From Chryseobacterium sp. SN22 (GTDB taxonomy: Bacteria > Bacteroidota > Bacteroidia > Flavobacteriales > Weeksellaceae): 64,000 nucleotides of DNA. The stretch's first letter is position 1. Each line of letters opens with the position of its first letter. The stretch is taken from the NCBI RefSeq assembly GCF_008329705.1, contig NZ_VTSX01000007.1:1-64000 (forward strand), read 5' to 3'. The notes under the pieces were generated by a model that was given only the letters and a program-made list of their open reading frames with translations, made no database searches and had not been told where the DNA came from. A program made the position numbers and the translations under genes. Positions 1 through 8,286 of this stretch are shown here, piece after piece.

Positions 1-100
1 AGATTTATTGCCTATTGGTTCTCAATAAAGCCTTATAAGTGCAACCAAGGTTTTGCCTTTGTGATGATATTTACCGATAAATTATGTAAAATGTACCAAA

Positions 101-131
101 GTACAAGGTATCAAAGTAAAATACTTTGTAC
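101..131. repeat. Inverted repeat in the 23S-5S spacer
   Basis: An 11-base stem (101-111 with 121-131, one G-U pair) closes a 9-base loop. It lies in the AT-rich stretch before the 5S gene. No 23S 3' end is recognisable in bases 1-170, so this is spacer. A role in rRNA processing is possible but is inference. Confidence 0.5.
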
Positions 132-170
132 ATCATACAACAGTACATCTTACATCATATAAAGCCTTTA

Positions 171-275
<105 letters not shown>

Positions 276-285
276 TTTTTATTTT

Positions 286-318
286 AAACCTCATACAGTA
301 AATGTGTGAGGTTTTTTT
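286..318 (+). terminator. Terminator of the rRNA operon
   Basis: AAACCTCATAC (286-296) pairs with GTGTGAGGTTT (304-314) around a 7-base loop and is followed by a T-run. It begins about ten bases after the 5S gene. Confidence 0.85.
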
Positions 319-460
319 ATATCCGTACTTCAAGGTTCAATATTCAAGGTTTAAGATTAAGGCCGGTTTTTAAAAGACACCCAAGGCTCTTTAAAAGCCC
401 CCTGTCAACAGCCGTAATTTACCCCTTAGCTATTACCCATGACCGATTGCTCTTACTCAT

Positions 461-976
461 TCAAAGCGCGCTTATGGTAAACACGATGCGGCTGCTGTAG
501 GTAGCGGAGGGAATGGTAACCGATACGCCAGTTAACTGCAGCTGTATTGGAATATTGGTATAGGCTGCTAATGCAAGAACTGCAGTAATCCGGAATAATT
601 CTACATCGGTGGTTAAAGGAATATTGGTATAAGTGGTGCCTCCGGTGATCGTACAGGTTGTACAGGAAGTCGTTCCATTACCGGTACGTCTGGCGTTCAG
701 AAGAAGGCTTGAATTCCATGTGGGATTGGCTTCATAGTGCATACTTACTTTTCCGTTTCCTAATAGCAAGGGAACAGTAGCACTTAACAAGATTTCATTT
801 ACAGCACTTTCATAAGTTCCTGCATAATTATTTCCGGCTTCTGTAAGAGCAGGAATGCTTACCACCCAGTTTGTCCCGCTGACAGTTAAGGTTCGTTGTG
901 ACTTCATTTCCCAACATATCAGCATATAAACGAATAGAATAATTTTTTTCACATATTTTATTAGAGGTATCTGCAT
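461..976 (-). CDS. Secreted beta-rich protein, fibre-locus component
   Basis: This 171-residue protein is probably exported; I do not recognise a named family. A positively charged start followed by hydrophobic residues (about 9-22) and a polar Ser-Gln looks like a signal peptide. The mature part is rich in Thr, Ser, Asn and short beta-type segments, with one CTTC pair near residue 100 that could form a disulphide. The ATG lies immediately after the stop of the frameshifted pilin-like gene upstream (stop 978-980), so it is the last gene of a five-gene minus-strand operon. By position and composition it could be a minor or tip subunit of the same surface structure; this is inference. No clear terminator was found in 320-460. 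Confidence 0.6.
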   Translation of the reverse strand: MQIPLIKYVKKIILFVYMLICWEMKSQRTLTVSGTNWVVSIPALTEAGNNYAGTYESAVNEILLSATVPLLLGNGKVSMHYEANPTWNSSLLLNARRTGNGTTSCTTCTITGGTTYTNIPLTTDVELFRITAVLALAAYTNIPIQLQLTGVSVTIPSATYSSRIVFTISAL

Positions 977-977
977 A

Positions 978-1504
978 TTATTCAGTTATGGTATAAGTAA
1001 TAACAATCGGGCTATTGGTTCTGGCTGTTATATTAGCGTATGTATTGGTTGTCAGGGTAATCGAAACCAGATGGCCGTTATTGATACCGTTTCCCGTAAA
1101 TGCTCCGCCGATACCGTTAATAATAGTCTGTGCCGTTGTCGTTAATGTAATTTGCGACGAAGGACTTCCTAAAATACCTCCGCCGGCTCCTGAAGCTGCA
1201 GCTGCCTGGATTCTGATATCGGTTCCCGGTATAACCTGGTTGATCGAAGCGGTAATTCTTTTTGAACTACGAAAGCAGTAATGGCTGAAGTATAATTAAT
1301 CCATTTTGTCGTATTGGCTGTGGGAACTGCTACAGCATTTCCCGCTTCAGGTGGAGCTGTGTAATTTAAGCTGATCGTACCGGCAGGTTCCACATCCATT
1401 AAGGTTACTTCAGGAAGTGTAACTGTAACGGTTCTGTTTCCGGTGGTCTGTGAAAGGATATTGCAGGATAACAACAATCCGACTAGATAAATCAGTTTTA
1501 TCAT
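978..1504 (-). pseudogene. Pilin-like secreted protein, frameshifted (A-tract)
   Basis: The reading frame from 1504 gives a signal peptide (MIKLIYLVGLLLSCNILSQ) and the start of a protein clearly related to the one at 2986-3550: both share the acidic Val-Glu-Pro-Ala segment, APxEAGN and W(I/L)NY(S/T)S. The frame then leaves the homology after about residue 77. Reading on in the next frame restores the rest of the homology: IPGTDIR, an AAAASGAGG stretch, GIGGAFTGNG, NNGH and VITYTITE, with a stop at 978-980. Adding one A to the five-A tract (complement of 1259-1263) rejoins both parts into a 175-residue protein. This is either a real inactivating deletion, a phase-variable tract or a sequencing error. 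Family function is unknown; a fibre subunit is inferred from the neighbours. Confidence 0.75.
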
Positions 1505-1506
1505 GC

Positions 1507-2490
1507 TTATTTTTGTTTTCTGTTTTGATTGTAACTTACCCGGACGGTTTCCTGCTGATACCTGACTTCGGTCTGTTGTTTTACGACATTGAATATAATC
1601 TTCTTGGTTTCAGAAGATTGTAGAAAAAGATCGAAATGCTCAATCGGGATTTTATATTTTTTATCAAGACCATTCCGGTAGATCTTTACTTTCCATTCGA
1701 CGGGACGGAGATAGGTAAAATCAAAATATCCTCCCAAAGCTACTATTTTCCGGTAGGTATGTTCACCGTCTGATGTTTCTATAATAATATTTTCTTTTTT
1801 TCTTTTTTCTTTTGCAGCCGGCACCTGGGCAAAGCCTGTCTGACCGGTTTCAGAATAATCAATCATTCCATAAATTGTTGCAGCTTCCGTAAGTCCGAAA
1901 TTGAATATATTTTCGTTATCGCATAAATACAGTGCAGCAGGAATCGTTACGTTGGCAATATCATTGATGTTGGTGGTGGATCGGTCAATGTCAAGGACAT
2001 AATCACCGGGAACAATATTTTTAAATACAAAATTTCCGTGCAGGTCCGTTACCGATAAATGACTTCCCAACATTAGCCGGATGCCTTCCACCTTTTCAAC
2101 GCCGAGATTACTGATGTTTCCATACAGACTGGTAAATTCTGCCTTTTTCTGGGTAGGTACATTTAAACGTAAGGTATACCGGAGAGAGAGAATGAAATCT
2201 TTGCTTCCCATTTCGCCACGCTGCAGGGCATACCTGCCTGAAAGATCAAATTCATGGCCGGGAAAAACCTGCTGGTGAAACAGCAGTTCAAACAGATTCC
2301 GGTCTGTATAATATTCTTCAGGCATATAATTATTCTGATAAAACAGGCTGAAACTGGTTTTATCAGAGAAGCGGCTCAGTATTCTTGCGCCATAATAAAC
2401 CTGCTTCTGCTCCGGCATCTGATAACGTGAAGTAACAGCATAGCTTCCAAATAAATTGAATGTGGTCCTGAATTTCTCAAAACTGATCAT
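1507..2490 (-). CDS. Usher-like outer-membrane barrel, C-terminal part
   Basis: The 327-residue product has no signal peptide and starts in the middle of a beta-rich pattern. Residues 1-115 show alternating hydrophobic/polar strands with many Tyr, Phe and Arg, as in the last strands of an outer-membrane barrel. Residues about 120-185 look like a carboxypeptidase-regulatory-like beta-sandwich (VEGIRLMLG, then DLHGNFVFKNIVPGDYVLDID). A second beta domain follows, including GGYFDFTYLRPVEW. This order (barrel end, then plug/CTD-like domains) fits the C-terminal third of a usher-type secretion pore. Its ATG overlaps the end of the chaperone gene. Since both it and the chaperone are short, I infer that an internal deletion removed the chaperone 3' part and the usher 5' part. 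Confidence 0.5.
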   Translation of the reverse strand: MISFEKFRTTFNLFGSYAVTSRYQMPEQKQVYYGARILSRFSDKTSFSLFYQNNYMPEEYYTDRNLFELLFHQQVFPGHEFDLSGRYALQRGEMGSKDFILSLRYTLRLNVPTQKKAEFTSLYGNISNLGVEKVEGIRLMLGSHLSVTDLHGNFVFKNIVPGDYVLDIDRSTTNINDIANVTIPAALYLCDNENIFNFGLTEAATIYGMIDYSETGQTGFAQVPAAKEKRKKENIIIETSDGEHTYRKIVALGGYFDFTYLRPVEWKVKIYRNGLDKKYKIPIEHFDLFLQSSETKKIIFNVVKQQTEVRYQQETVRVSYNQNRKQK

Positions 2491-2899
2491 CTGGTTTTAT
2501 TTCTTCTACAGGTTCTACCATAATGACGCTCCAATAGCTTCCGGGACCGGGAATCTGATCCGGAACGGTAATTTCGTAAAAGATTTCTGTTTTTTCTTTC
2601 GCTTTAAGGCTCACCAGATTTGTATTCATTCTGATCCATCCGGCATTGGTCCTTATATGGGTGCCCTGCGGCGAATAGTGAATGGTTCCATCCGAGTGAT
2701 AGGTGAAATCCTGAAGGAAAAGTTTGACGCTCTGCGGTTGTTTCCCGTTGTTTTCTATGGCAATTTTCCCACGGTAGACTTTTCCGTTTTCTACTGTATG
2801 GGTATGGGAAAGGCCGTTAAGAACGACAATTCCCGCCTGAAAAAAAGAAAGCGGAAAGAAAAAAATCAGCAACAGCAGGAGATGCTTTATCATATTCAT
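2477..2899 (-). CDS. WxLIP/PapD-like periplasmic chaperone, probably truncated
   Basis: The start at 2899 (MNMIKHLL; 2893 is equally possible) gives a signal peptide with a long Leu/Phe core ending at FFQA. A longer reading from 2968 adds an unlikely Pro-rich head. The mature part follows the pattern of the DUF916/WxL-interacting-protein and PapD-like chaperone fold: a fibre of the type G-K-V-x-R-G-x-I-x-I-x-N, then a G-x-I-H-Y-S-P segment, a W-I-R-M segment, a SLKAKEKTEIFYEI strand and a P-G-P-G-S-Y-W strand. Only about 117 mature residues are present and it ends right after this first domain with an acidic tail; two-domain chaperones are usually over 200 residues. It would stabilise fibre subunits in the periplasm if functional. 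Family assignment is by pattern only. Confidence 0.5.
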   Translation of the reverse strand: MNMIKHLLLLLIFFFPLSFFQAGIVVLNGLSHTHTVENGKVYRGKIAIENNGKQPQSVKLFLQDFTYHSDGTIHYSPQGTHIRTNAGWIRMNTNLVSLKAKEKTEIFYEITVPDQIPGPGSYWSVIMVEPVEEIKPDDQF

Positions 2900-2985
2900 G
2901 TAAAGTTGGGGTTTAAATGTTGGCAATAAAAATCCTGAAGAAGCCGGTGGGGCTTTTTCCTTATTCAATCTTAGCTAAAAGATAA

Positions 2986-3550
2986 TTAATTGTCTGAAAT
3001 AGTATAGGTAACTGTAGTAGCTACCGTCGTGGCCGTTGCCTGCAGATCGGCATAGACGGCAACCCCTCCGGGACCGCTTCCGGGAGCCAGGGAGTACGTA
3101 AGGTTGTGGCCGTTATTGGCACCGTTCCCCGTATAGGCACTTCCTATTCCTGAAATGATGGTCTGGTCGGCAGCACTTAGAGTCAACTGGGCTGCCGGAG
3201 TTCCTAAAGTCCGGCCTCCTGCGCCGGTAGCGGCAGCTGCTGTCACACGGATGTCCACTCCCGGAACAACGGCATTTAATTTTACGGAAACGTTACGGGT
3301 AGGGTCGGCAACGGATTTAATGGAGGAATAATTAAGCCACAGGGTGTTATTGGCAGCGTTTGCTACTACCGGATTACCGGCTTCCGTAGGGGCTGTGAAC
3401 CCCAGGGTAATGTTTTTGGTGGCAGCTGGTTCTATGTCTACCAGCGCGGCTTCCGGAACGGAAATGGTAATCATGTGATTGTCTGTGTGTCTTGCGCGCT
3501 AGCATGGGCGGTTGCACTCAGCGAAAGACAAAGCTAGGGTGAGTTTAAAT
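2986..3550 (-). pseudogene. Pilin-like secreted protein with broken signal peptide
   Basis: An intact 162-residue frame (ATG 3474) begins MITISVPEAALVDIEP and is a paralogue of the gene at 978-1504, with the same APTEAGN, NNTLWLNYSS, VPGVDIRV, AAAATGAGG, YTGNGANNGH and VTYTISDN landmarks. It has no signal peptide. Upstream, a good one can be read in two other frames: LTLALS (about 3528-3545), then SATAHASAQDTQTIT (about 3476-3520). Rejoining them needs a one-base change near 3527 and loss of two bases at about 3472-3476. No ATG precedes LTLALS; the expected place reads ATTTAAAC. Thus the gene has at least three lesions in its first 60 bases and the product should not be exported. It is the first gene of the minus-strand fibre operon. 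Confidence 0.65.
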
Positions 3551-3860
3551 CTTTAAATTGTGAAATATTTATTGAAATGAAATTAATAAGATTTAGCATT
3601 GAAAAAAAGTTTTTTAACATTAAATTATCCTTATTATTTCTTTATCAGTAATATGATTCGAAATTTTATGAATATTACTAATGAATCAACTCATCAAATT
3701 ATGACTGAAATCAATTGTAAAATGTTTTTCACAGTTTGATGTAAATTTAAGATCTTTTTACCGGATGATAGATCAGATTTTGTTTTCACTTATCAATCGT
3801 TCCGGTAAAATTCGGATCAAAAATTAATAATGAACAGGAAGGTTCACCATCAGGAGCCGG
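3551..3860. other. AT-rich intergenic stretch without genes
   Basis: Very AT-rich DNA between the fibre operon (its 5' side) and the 3' end of the Omp85-like gene. I see no open frame, RNA gene or clear -7 box here. It should contain the promoter of the fibre operon if that is still expressed. Confidence 0.5.
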
Positions 3861-5465
3861 TTAAAACCGGCTTAGAATTCCCCAGTGGATTTTAATATCG
3901 TTGAATTTAAAAGGATTCCCGAATTCGTTTCCGTTGGATAGCTGGAAGCTCATCAGGCCGATCGGAATAAAGAAATTGAAGCCTAGCCCGACACTGTATA
4001 GCTTAGGTTTCACATTGAGCGATTTATTGTTAAGTTGGCCGTATTGCCCGAAAAGATCAAAGAAAGCCTGGCTGCCGATCAGGTACCGGTATTCCAGTCC
4101 TCCGTAATAATAGAAATCGGCAGCGAGGGAATTTTCATTGAAGCCCCGCATGGAATTCCATCCTCCGAAGCGGTAAAGCTCATTCGCAGAAAAATCGATT
4201 TTGGAATCCATCATGGCACCTTCCGCTTTGATATTGAGGAAATGGTTTCCGTTAATATGATAATTATGCTCCCCGAAAAAGTAAAACTGGTTCTGTGGAG
4301 CTTTGATATTATCTTTCGTATAAGTGGTCGTCAGGTAATCGTACCCTCCGTTAATCTTCGTTTTGTAAAGAAAAAGATCAATGTCGGTAGGTTCTACCAT
4401 TTCAAACCAGATCCCGATTCCTTTTTTATTGTAATCTTTCCCCTGGACATACAAAGTATCGATAATGCTGGAACTTTCAAATGTTCCCCTGAAACCGATT
4501 TTGTTCCGGGAATTGATGTGGTAATAAAATGCAGGAAGTGCTTTTACATTGGCAAAGGTAGAATCCTGGCGGAAAATATTTACCTTCATATTCAGGCCGA
4601 CATTCGATTTGAAAAGATAAGGAATATCCGTTTGCAGATCGAAGGTCTGCCCTTTGTCCGGGTTTCTTTGCCAGTATAAATTCACCGTTTCAAAACCGTT
4701 GAAAATATTCCTGAAATTTACATTCAGTGTACCGTTCAACGTGAATTTATCGGTCTTATCGTTTCCAAAACCGATTACCCCGTCGAAGCTGTTCGTTTTT
4801 TTCTTTTCCATGAAAAGATAGATGCTCGTAGAATCTTTGGTAAACAAAGTCTGCGGCGGTCGCTCCAGGGTTACAAACTGGTGGCTCTGGAAACTTTTAT
4901 TAACAGCAATCAGGTTTTTATCGTCGTAGGTCTTTCCCTTGAATTCCTTTTCCAGATTTTTAATAAATCGTTTCGGAACGCTGGTGTACCCTTTTACTAC
5001 GAAACCGTCGATCGTTCTTTTGTTGTTTTTATTAATGTCCAGCTCTACAATAGGATAGCCGTTTTTCTGGCCTTTGTATTTGGATTTGATCCTGCTGAAG
5101 GCAAAACCGTCATTAATGTAGCTTTTATTGATGCTCTTTTTGGTAGAGTCTAAATTTTTTGTGAAAAATTCTTTCTGAATCTTTGTTTTCTGTACAATGG
5201 AATCCGAAAGGCTGACATAGGTCTGGTTAAAATTCTTTCCTTTATCGTAAATAATTTCCGTGCTGTCACCTTTTTTACGGACCTCTTTAAGCTGTGTAAA
5301 AAAATAATTGGTCTGAGCCAGGGAATCCAGGAATTTCACAGCAGACGCAGAGTCTTTTACCTTCTTTTTTACTTTTGTTTCCAGATCGGTAAGGAAATAA
5401 TGCTTCTTCTGCGCCTGAACGAAAACGCAAAACAGTACAAAAAATATTTTCAGAAACAGTTTCAA
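3861..5465 (-). CDS. Omp85/BamA-like outer-membrane protein
   Basis: The 534-residue product has a signal peptide (residues 1-18, ending VQAQ). A periplasmic part with a POTRA-like segment (about 140-215) comes before a long beta-barrel with many aromatic-rich strands. A WNSMRGFNENS motif near residue 437 matches the R-G-F signature of the Omp85 superfamily barrel. The C-terminus ends in Phe (LSRF), as usual for barrels. It is shorter than BamA (usually over 750 residues) and probably belongs to the short Omp85-like proteins of Bacteroidetes whose cargo is unknown. The SDR gene lies 105 bases upstream on the same strand, so cotranscription is possible. Confidence 0.7.
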   Translation of the reverse strand: MKLFLKIFFVLFCVFVQAQKKHYFLTDLETKVKKKVKDSASAVKFLDSLAQTNYFFTQLKEVRKKGDSTEIIYDKGKNFNQTYVSLSDSIVQKTKIQKEFFTKNLDSTKKSINKSYINDGFAFSRIKSKYKGQKNGYPIVELDINKNNKRTIDGFVVKGYTSVPKRFIKNLEKEFKGKTYDDKNLIAVNKSFQSHQFVTLERPPQTLFTKDSTSIYLFMEKKKTNSFDGVIGFGNDKTDKFTLNGTLNVNFRNIFNGFETVNLYWQRNPDKGQTFDLQTDIPYLFKSNVGLNMKVNIFRQDSTFANVKALPAFYYHINSRNKIGFRGTFESSSIIDTLYVQGKDYNKKGIGIWFEMVEPTDIDLFLYKTKINGGYDYLTTTYTKDNIKAPQNQFYFFGEHNYHINGNHFLNIKAEGAMMDSKIDFSANELYRFGGWNSMRGFNENSLAADFYYYGGLEYRYLIGSQAFFDLFGQYGQLNNKSLNVKPKLYSVGLGFNFFIPIGLMSFQLSNGNEFGNPFKFNDIKIHWGILSRF

Positions 5466-5570
5466 ACTTTAAATTTTTAAACCATTAAGTTATTTCTGAG
5501 CATTAGTTAAACTTACCGGTAGCCTGATGGTTTAAAATCATTGGGATTATATTTGTTTAAATAACTGAAT

Positions 5571-6365
5571 TTACACCAGTTTATTATATTTCTTCATTAA
5601 ATTCTCATAAGTTTCCTGTGGAAGAATCCATTTCAGGGGAACGCCAATTTTCTGTGCGAATTTACCGAAATAATAATGGGCCTTCCAACTCTTCTTCGCT
5701 AAAAGCTGATCCACATATTCCGCCACTTCGAGGGGTTCTGTTCCATCGCCGACATGGGAGTTCATCAGGGCATATACTTTATCAAAAACGTTTTTATAGG
5801 GTTCGGAAACTTTCGTGCGCACCCGGTTTTCCGTGATATTGGTTTTAATATCGCCTAAGTGTAGTGAGCACACATGGATGTTCCACGGATAGACTTCATA
5901 ACGCATGGCTTCCGTCACTTTATCCAATGCTGATTTCGAAGCTGAATAGAATCCTCGGAATGGCAGTCCCATTTCGCTTCCGATGCTGGAAACATTGATG
6001 ATCTGTCCGAATTTATTTTCCCGCATTTTCGGCATCACGGCACTCATCATCTGCACCGCACCTACCAGATTCAGATTAAACAGTTTTAAAATATCCTCTT
6101 TCGAAGAATCTTCCACGGCACCTACCATCCCCATTCCGGCATTGTTGATCAGGACATCGATTCTGCTTTCTGATTCCAGCACTTCGGCAATGGCATGCTG
6201 TACGGCATCGTTATCCGTAACATCCGTCGGAATTGATGTGAAATGAGAACTTTCGGTGTGCTTTCTGCTCAGCCCGTAAACCTTATGGCCTTTCTTTCCG
6301 AAATATTCGGCCAGTACAAATCCGATTCCTGATGAAGTTCCTGTAATGATGATAGTCTTTGACAT
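5571..6365 (-). CDS. Short-chain dehydrogenase/reductase (SDR)
   Basis: This 264-residue classical SDR is a cytoplasmic NAD(P)-dependent oxidoreductase. The Rossmann glycine motif TGTSSGIG is at residues 8-15, the NNAG motif at 74-77, the catalytic Ser at about 127 and YSASK with catalytic Tyr140 and Lys144. The length is typical. Ser34-Arg35-Lys36 just after the second beta-strand suggests NADP preference (inference). The substrate cannot be deduced. The C-terminal 40 residues contain a hydrophobic/aromatic patch, seen in some sterol- or lipid-acting SDRs. A possible -7 box (complement of 6461-6468, TACATTTG) lies about 95 bases upstream. Confidence 0.85.
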   Translation of the reverse strand: MSKTIIITGTSSGIGFVLAEYFGKKGHKVYGLSRKHTESSHFTSIPTDVTDNDAVQHAIAEVLESESRIDVLINNAGMGMVGAVEDSSKEDILKLFNLNLVGAVQMMSAVMPKMRENKFGQIINVSSIGSEMGLPFRGFYSASKSALDKVTEAMRYEVYPWNIHVCSLHLGDIKTNITENRVRTKVSEPYKNVFDKVYALMNSHVGDGTEPLEVAEYVDQLLAKKSWKAHYYFGKFAQKIGVPLKWILPQETYENLMKKYNKLV

Positions 6366-6540
6366 GATTAATTTAAATATTGATCTGAATAGGGATAAAC
6401 GAATTGTTCCCGGTTTAAATTATTAATTATAAGCTGAATTCAAACAAAATCCAGATTTGGCAAATGTAAAAAAAGAAAACGGAACTCCTTCATTTATTAA
6501 TCCTGAAATATTTTAGTCTAGATACTCGGTCGGATAATAA

Positions 6541-6899
6541 CCTGAAAATAAATTGGATCTTGATGATTTGAAAACCAAAGAAAAAGGTTTTCATGATGGT
6601 TGAAGCTTCCAAGACCGACGGAGGCGGGCATAATAGCACCATCGGGCCGCTGATGACTGAATTGCAGGATTTCGATAAGATAGTCGGAAAGGCTATGAAA
6701 TTCCCTGATGAAGATAAAGAAACTCTTGTAGCTGTGTTAGGTGATTATGAGACCAGGAAGCTCAGCCTGCTGGATGGAAGCCTGGAAGAAAGCGGGGTGT
6801 TCGGAATTTCGGCACCAATGTCCTTGTCATCCAGTTTTTTACTTATAGCCCAAATTCAAAACAATTTACAGGGTCTCTGGAAATACGAAAATTTTTAAC
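6541..6899 (+). pseudogene. Alkaline phosphatase remnant
   Basis: Three successive frames carry the C-terminal part of a PhoA-type alkaline phosphatase. First, about 6541-6590 reads DDLKTKEKGF, matching the segment before the family's FFMMVEGSQID motif. Second, from ATG 6593, MMVEASKTDGGGH, a long match through LQDFDKIVGKAM, and GDYET (family: ADHET). Third, from about 6810, FFTYSPNSKQFTG, matching the F-x-Y-G-P-x-S-x-x-F-x-G end. Two frameshifts separate them (about 6590 and about 6800). The Asp and His of the metal site in the second block remain, but the His of ADHET is Tyr. The N-terminal half with the catalytic Ser is absent. It is a non-functional relic. Confidence 0.75.
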
Positions 6900-6951
6900 A
6901 AATACTGGCGGCCTACGGTATTCAGAAATAGAAAGCTGATTATTTTTATAG

Positions 6952-6985
6952 GAAAGGCTGACTTGTGATGGGCAGCCTTTCATTT
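6952..6985 (-). terminator. Hairpin downstream of aroA
   Basis: AAAGGCTG (6953-6960) pairs with CAGCCTTT (6973-6980) over a 12-base loop. It lies just after the aroA stop on the minus strand and after the phosphatase relic on the plus strand. The long loop makes it a weak prediction. Confidence 0.5.
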
Positions 6986-7001
6986 ATTTTAATTCAGGAT
7001 T

Positions 7002-8234
7002 TTAATTGTTGTGGCTGATCAGGATTTTTCCAAGATCCTCCCAGAATATCGGATACGATTTTTCCACAACATTCTCGTCTTCAATATTCAATTCTTTGAT
7101 CAGGCAGAACGGTGCAAAACTCATTGCCATCCGGTGATCCTGATAGGTTTTGATGGAAATATTTTCCTGCGGCTCACCGAAGCCGACCGATTGAATGGTT
7201 GAATCGGTGATTTCGGTTTCCGTTCCCAGCTTTTGCAATTCGTTGTACAAAGCCAGCAGCCGGTCGGTTTCTTTTACCCTCAGGGTTCCGAGTCCTGAAA
7301 TTTCAAAAGGGATCCTCAGAGCCGAAGCCGTTACACAAAGAGTTTGGGCAATGTCTGGACAGTTGTTCATGTCCAGAACGATTTTCTCCGGAAACCTGAA
7401 ATCAGGATCAGGCTGAAGCGTAAGGGCATGCTGATCTTCGGTATAAGTTGTTTTAATCCCAAAAAATGTTTCATAGATCTGCACAATGGCAGAATCCCCC
7501 TGGGTAGATGCTTTATAAAAACTTTTCAGGTGCAGGGTTTTCCTTCCCAATGCGGCCAGCGAGTAGAAATAAGAGGCAGAACTCCAGTCGCTTTCCACTT
7601 CATAAGTGACGATTGACGACTGATGATCGGTAAATGGCTCAACCCTGATGGTATTTCCGGTAAAGCCGTTTTTAATTCCGAATTTCGTCAAAATATCCAA
7701 CGTCATTTCGATATAGGATCTTGATGTAATTTCACCGACAAGATTAATCTCCAGTCCGTTTTCCAGCTTTCCGGCAATCAGCAGGAGAGAAGTAATAAAC
7801 TGGCTTGAAATATTGGCCGGAACATCTACGCTTTTCTCCGTGATTTTCCTTCCTGTAATTTTCAAAGGCGGAAATCCTTCATTTTCCAGGTATTCGATTT
7901 CTACGCCCAGTTTTTGCAAAGCGGTAACCAGATTTTTGATCGGCCTTTCTTTCATTCTCTTAGATCCGGTAAGAACCGTTGTCTTTCCTTCCTGAATGGA
8001 ATAATAAGACGTCAGGAACCGCATGGCCGTTCCTGCATGGTGAATATCCACGGTTTCAGTGTTTCCTGAAAGGGCCTTTTTCAATAACTGCGTATCCTGC
8101 GAATTGGAAAGGTTCCCGATCTGTATATTACTAAACAGGCTTTCCAAAATCAACAAACGATTCGAAATACTCTTCGAACCGCTGATCTGTATCGTCTGGT
8201 CTGCTTTTAATTCTGATTTTTTAAGCTTCTTCAT
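7002..8234 (-). CDS. aroA: 3-phosphoshikimate 1-carboxyvinyltransferase (EPSP synthase)
   Basis: EPSP synthase joins shikimate 3-phosphate and phosphoenolpyruvate in the sixth step of the shikimate pathway to aromatic amino acids. The 410-residue protein has the N-terminal GSKSISNR motif (residues 19-26), the HAGTAMRFLT active-site segment around residue 66, a KERPI motif, and the late KETDRLLAL and YQDHRMAMS motifs. The length is slightly below the usual 420-440, as in other Bacteroidetes. It is the last gene of the minus-strand group lipoprotein - small membrane protein - mazG - aroA, 52 bases after mazG. Confidence 0.95.
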   Translation of the reverse strand: MKKLKKSELKADQTIQISGSKSISNRLLILESLFSNIQIGNLSNSQDTQLLKKALSGNTETVDIHHAGTAMRFLTSYYSIQEGKTTVLTGSKRMKERPIKNLVTALQKLGVEIEYLENEGFPPLKITGRKITEKSVDVPANISSQFITSLLLIAGKLENGLEINLVGEITSRSYIEMTLDILTKFGIKNGFTGNTIRVEPFTDHQSSIVTYEVESDWSSASYFYSLAALGRKTLHLKSFYKASTQGDSAIVQIYETFFGIKTTYTEDQHALTLQPDPDFRFPEKIVLDMNNCPDIAQTLCVTASALRIPFEISGLGTLRVKETDRLLALYNELQKLGTETEITDSTIQSVGFGEPQENISIKTYQDHRMAMSFAPFCLIKELNIEDENVVEKSYPIFWEDLGKILISHNN

Positions 8235-8286
8235 TGTTCTTCTGGGTTGGAAGTTGGAAATTATTTACAGTATAAAACTTCCGGCA

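Noticed and set aside
1..170. 3' end of 23S rRNA
   Set aside because: No conserved 23S end sequence could be seen; the stretch is treated as spacer.
306..500. A 64-residue frame starting at the 5S terminator
   Set aside because: It begins inside the rRNA terminator and runs into the opposite-strand secreted gene; no homology or start signal.
1015..1281. A plus-strand 88-residue frame
   Set aside because: It is the complement of the frameshifted pilin-like gene; the minus-strand reading has paralogue support.
6593..6898. A real 101-residue plus-strand gene
   Set aside because: The homology to alkaline phosphatase continues in other frames on both sides and key residues are lost, so it is a relic.
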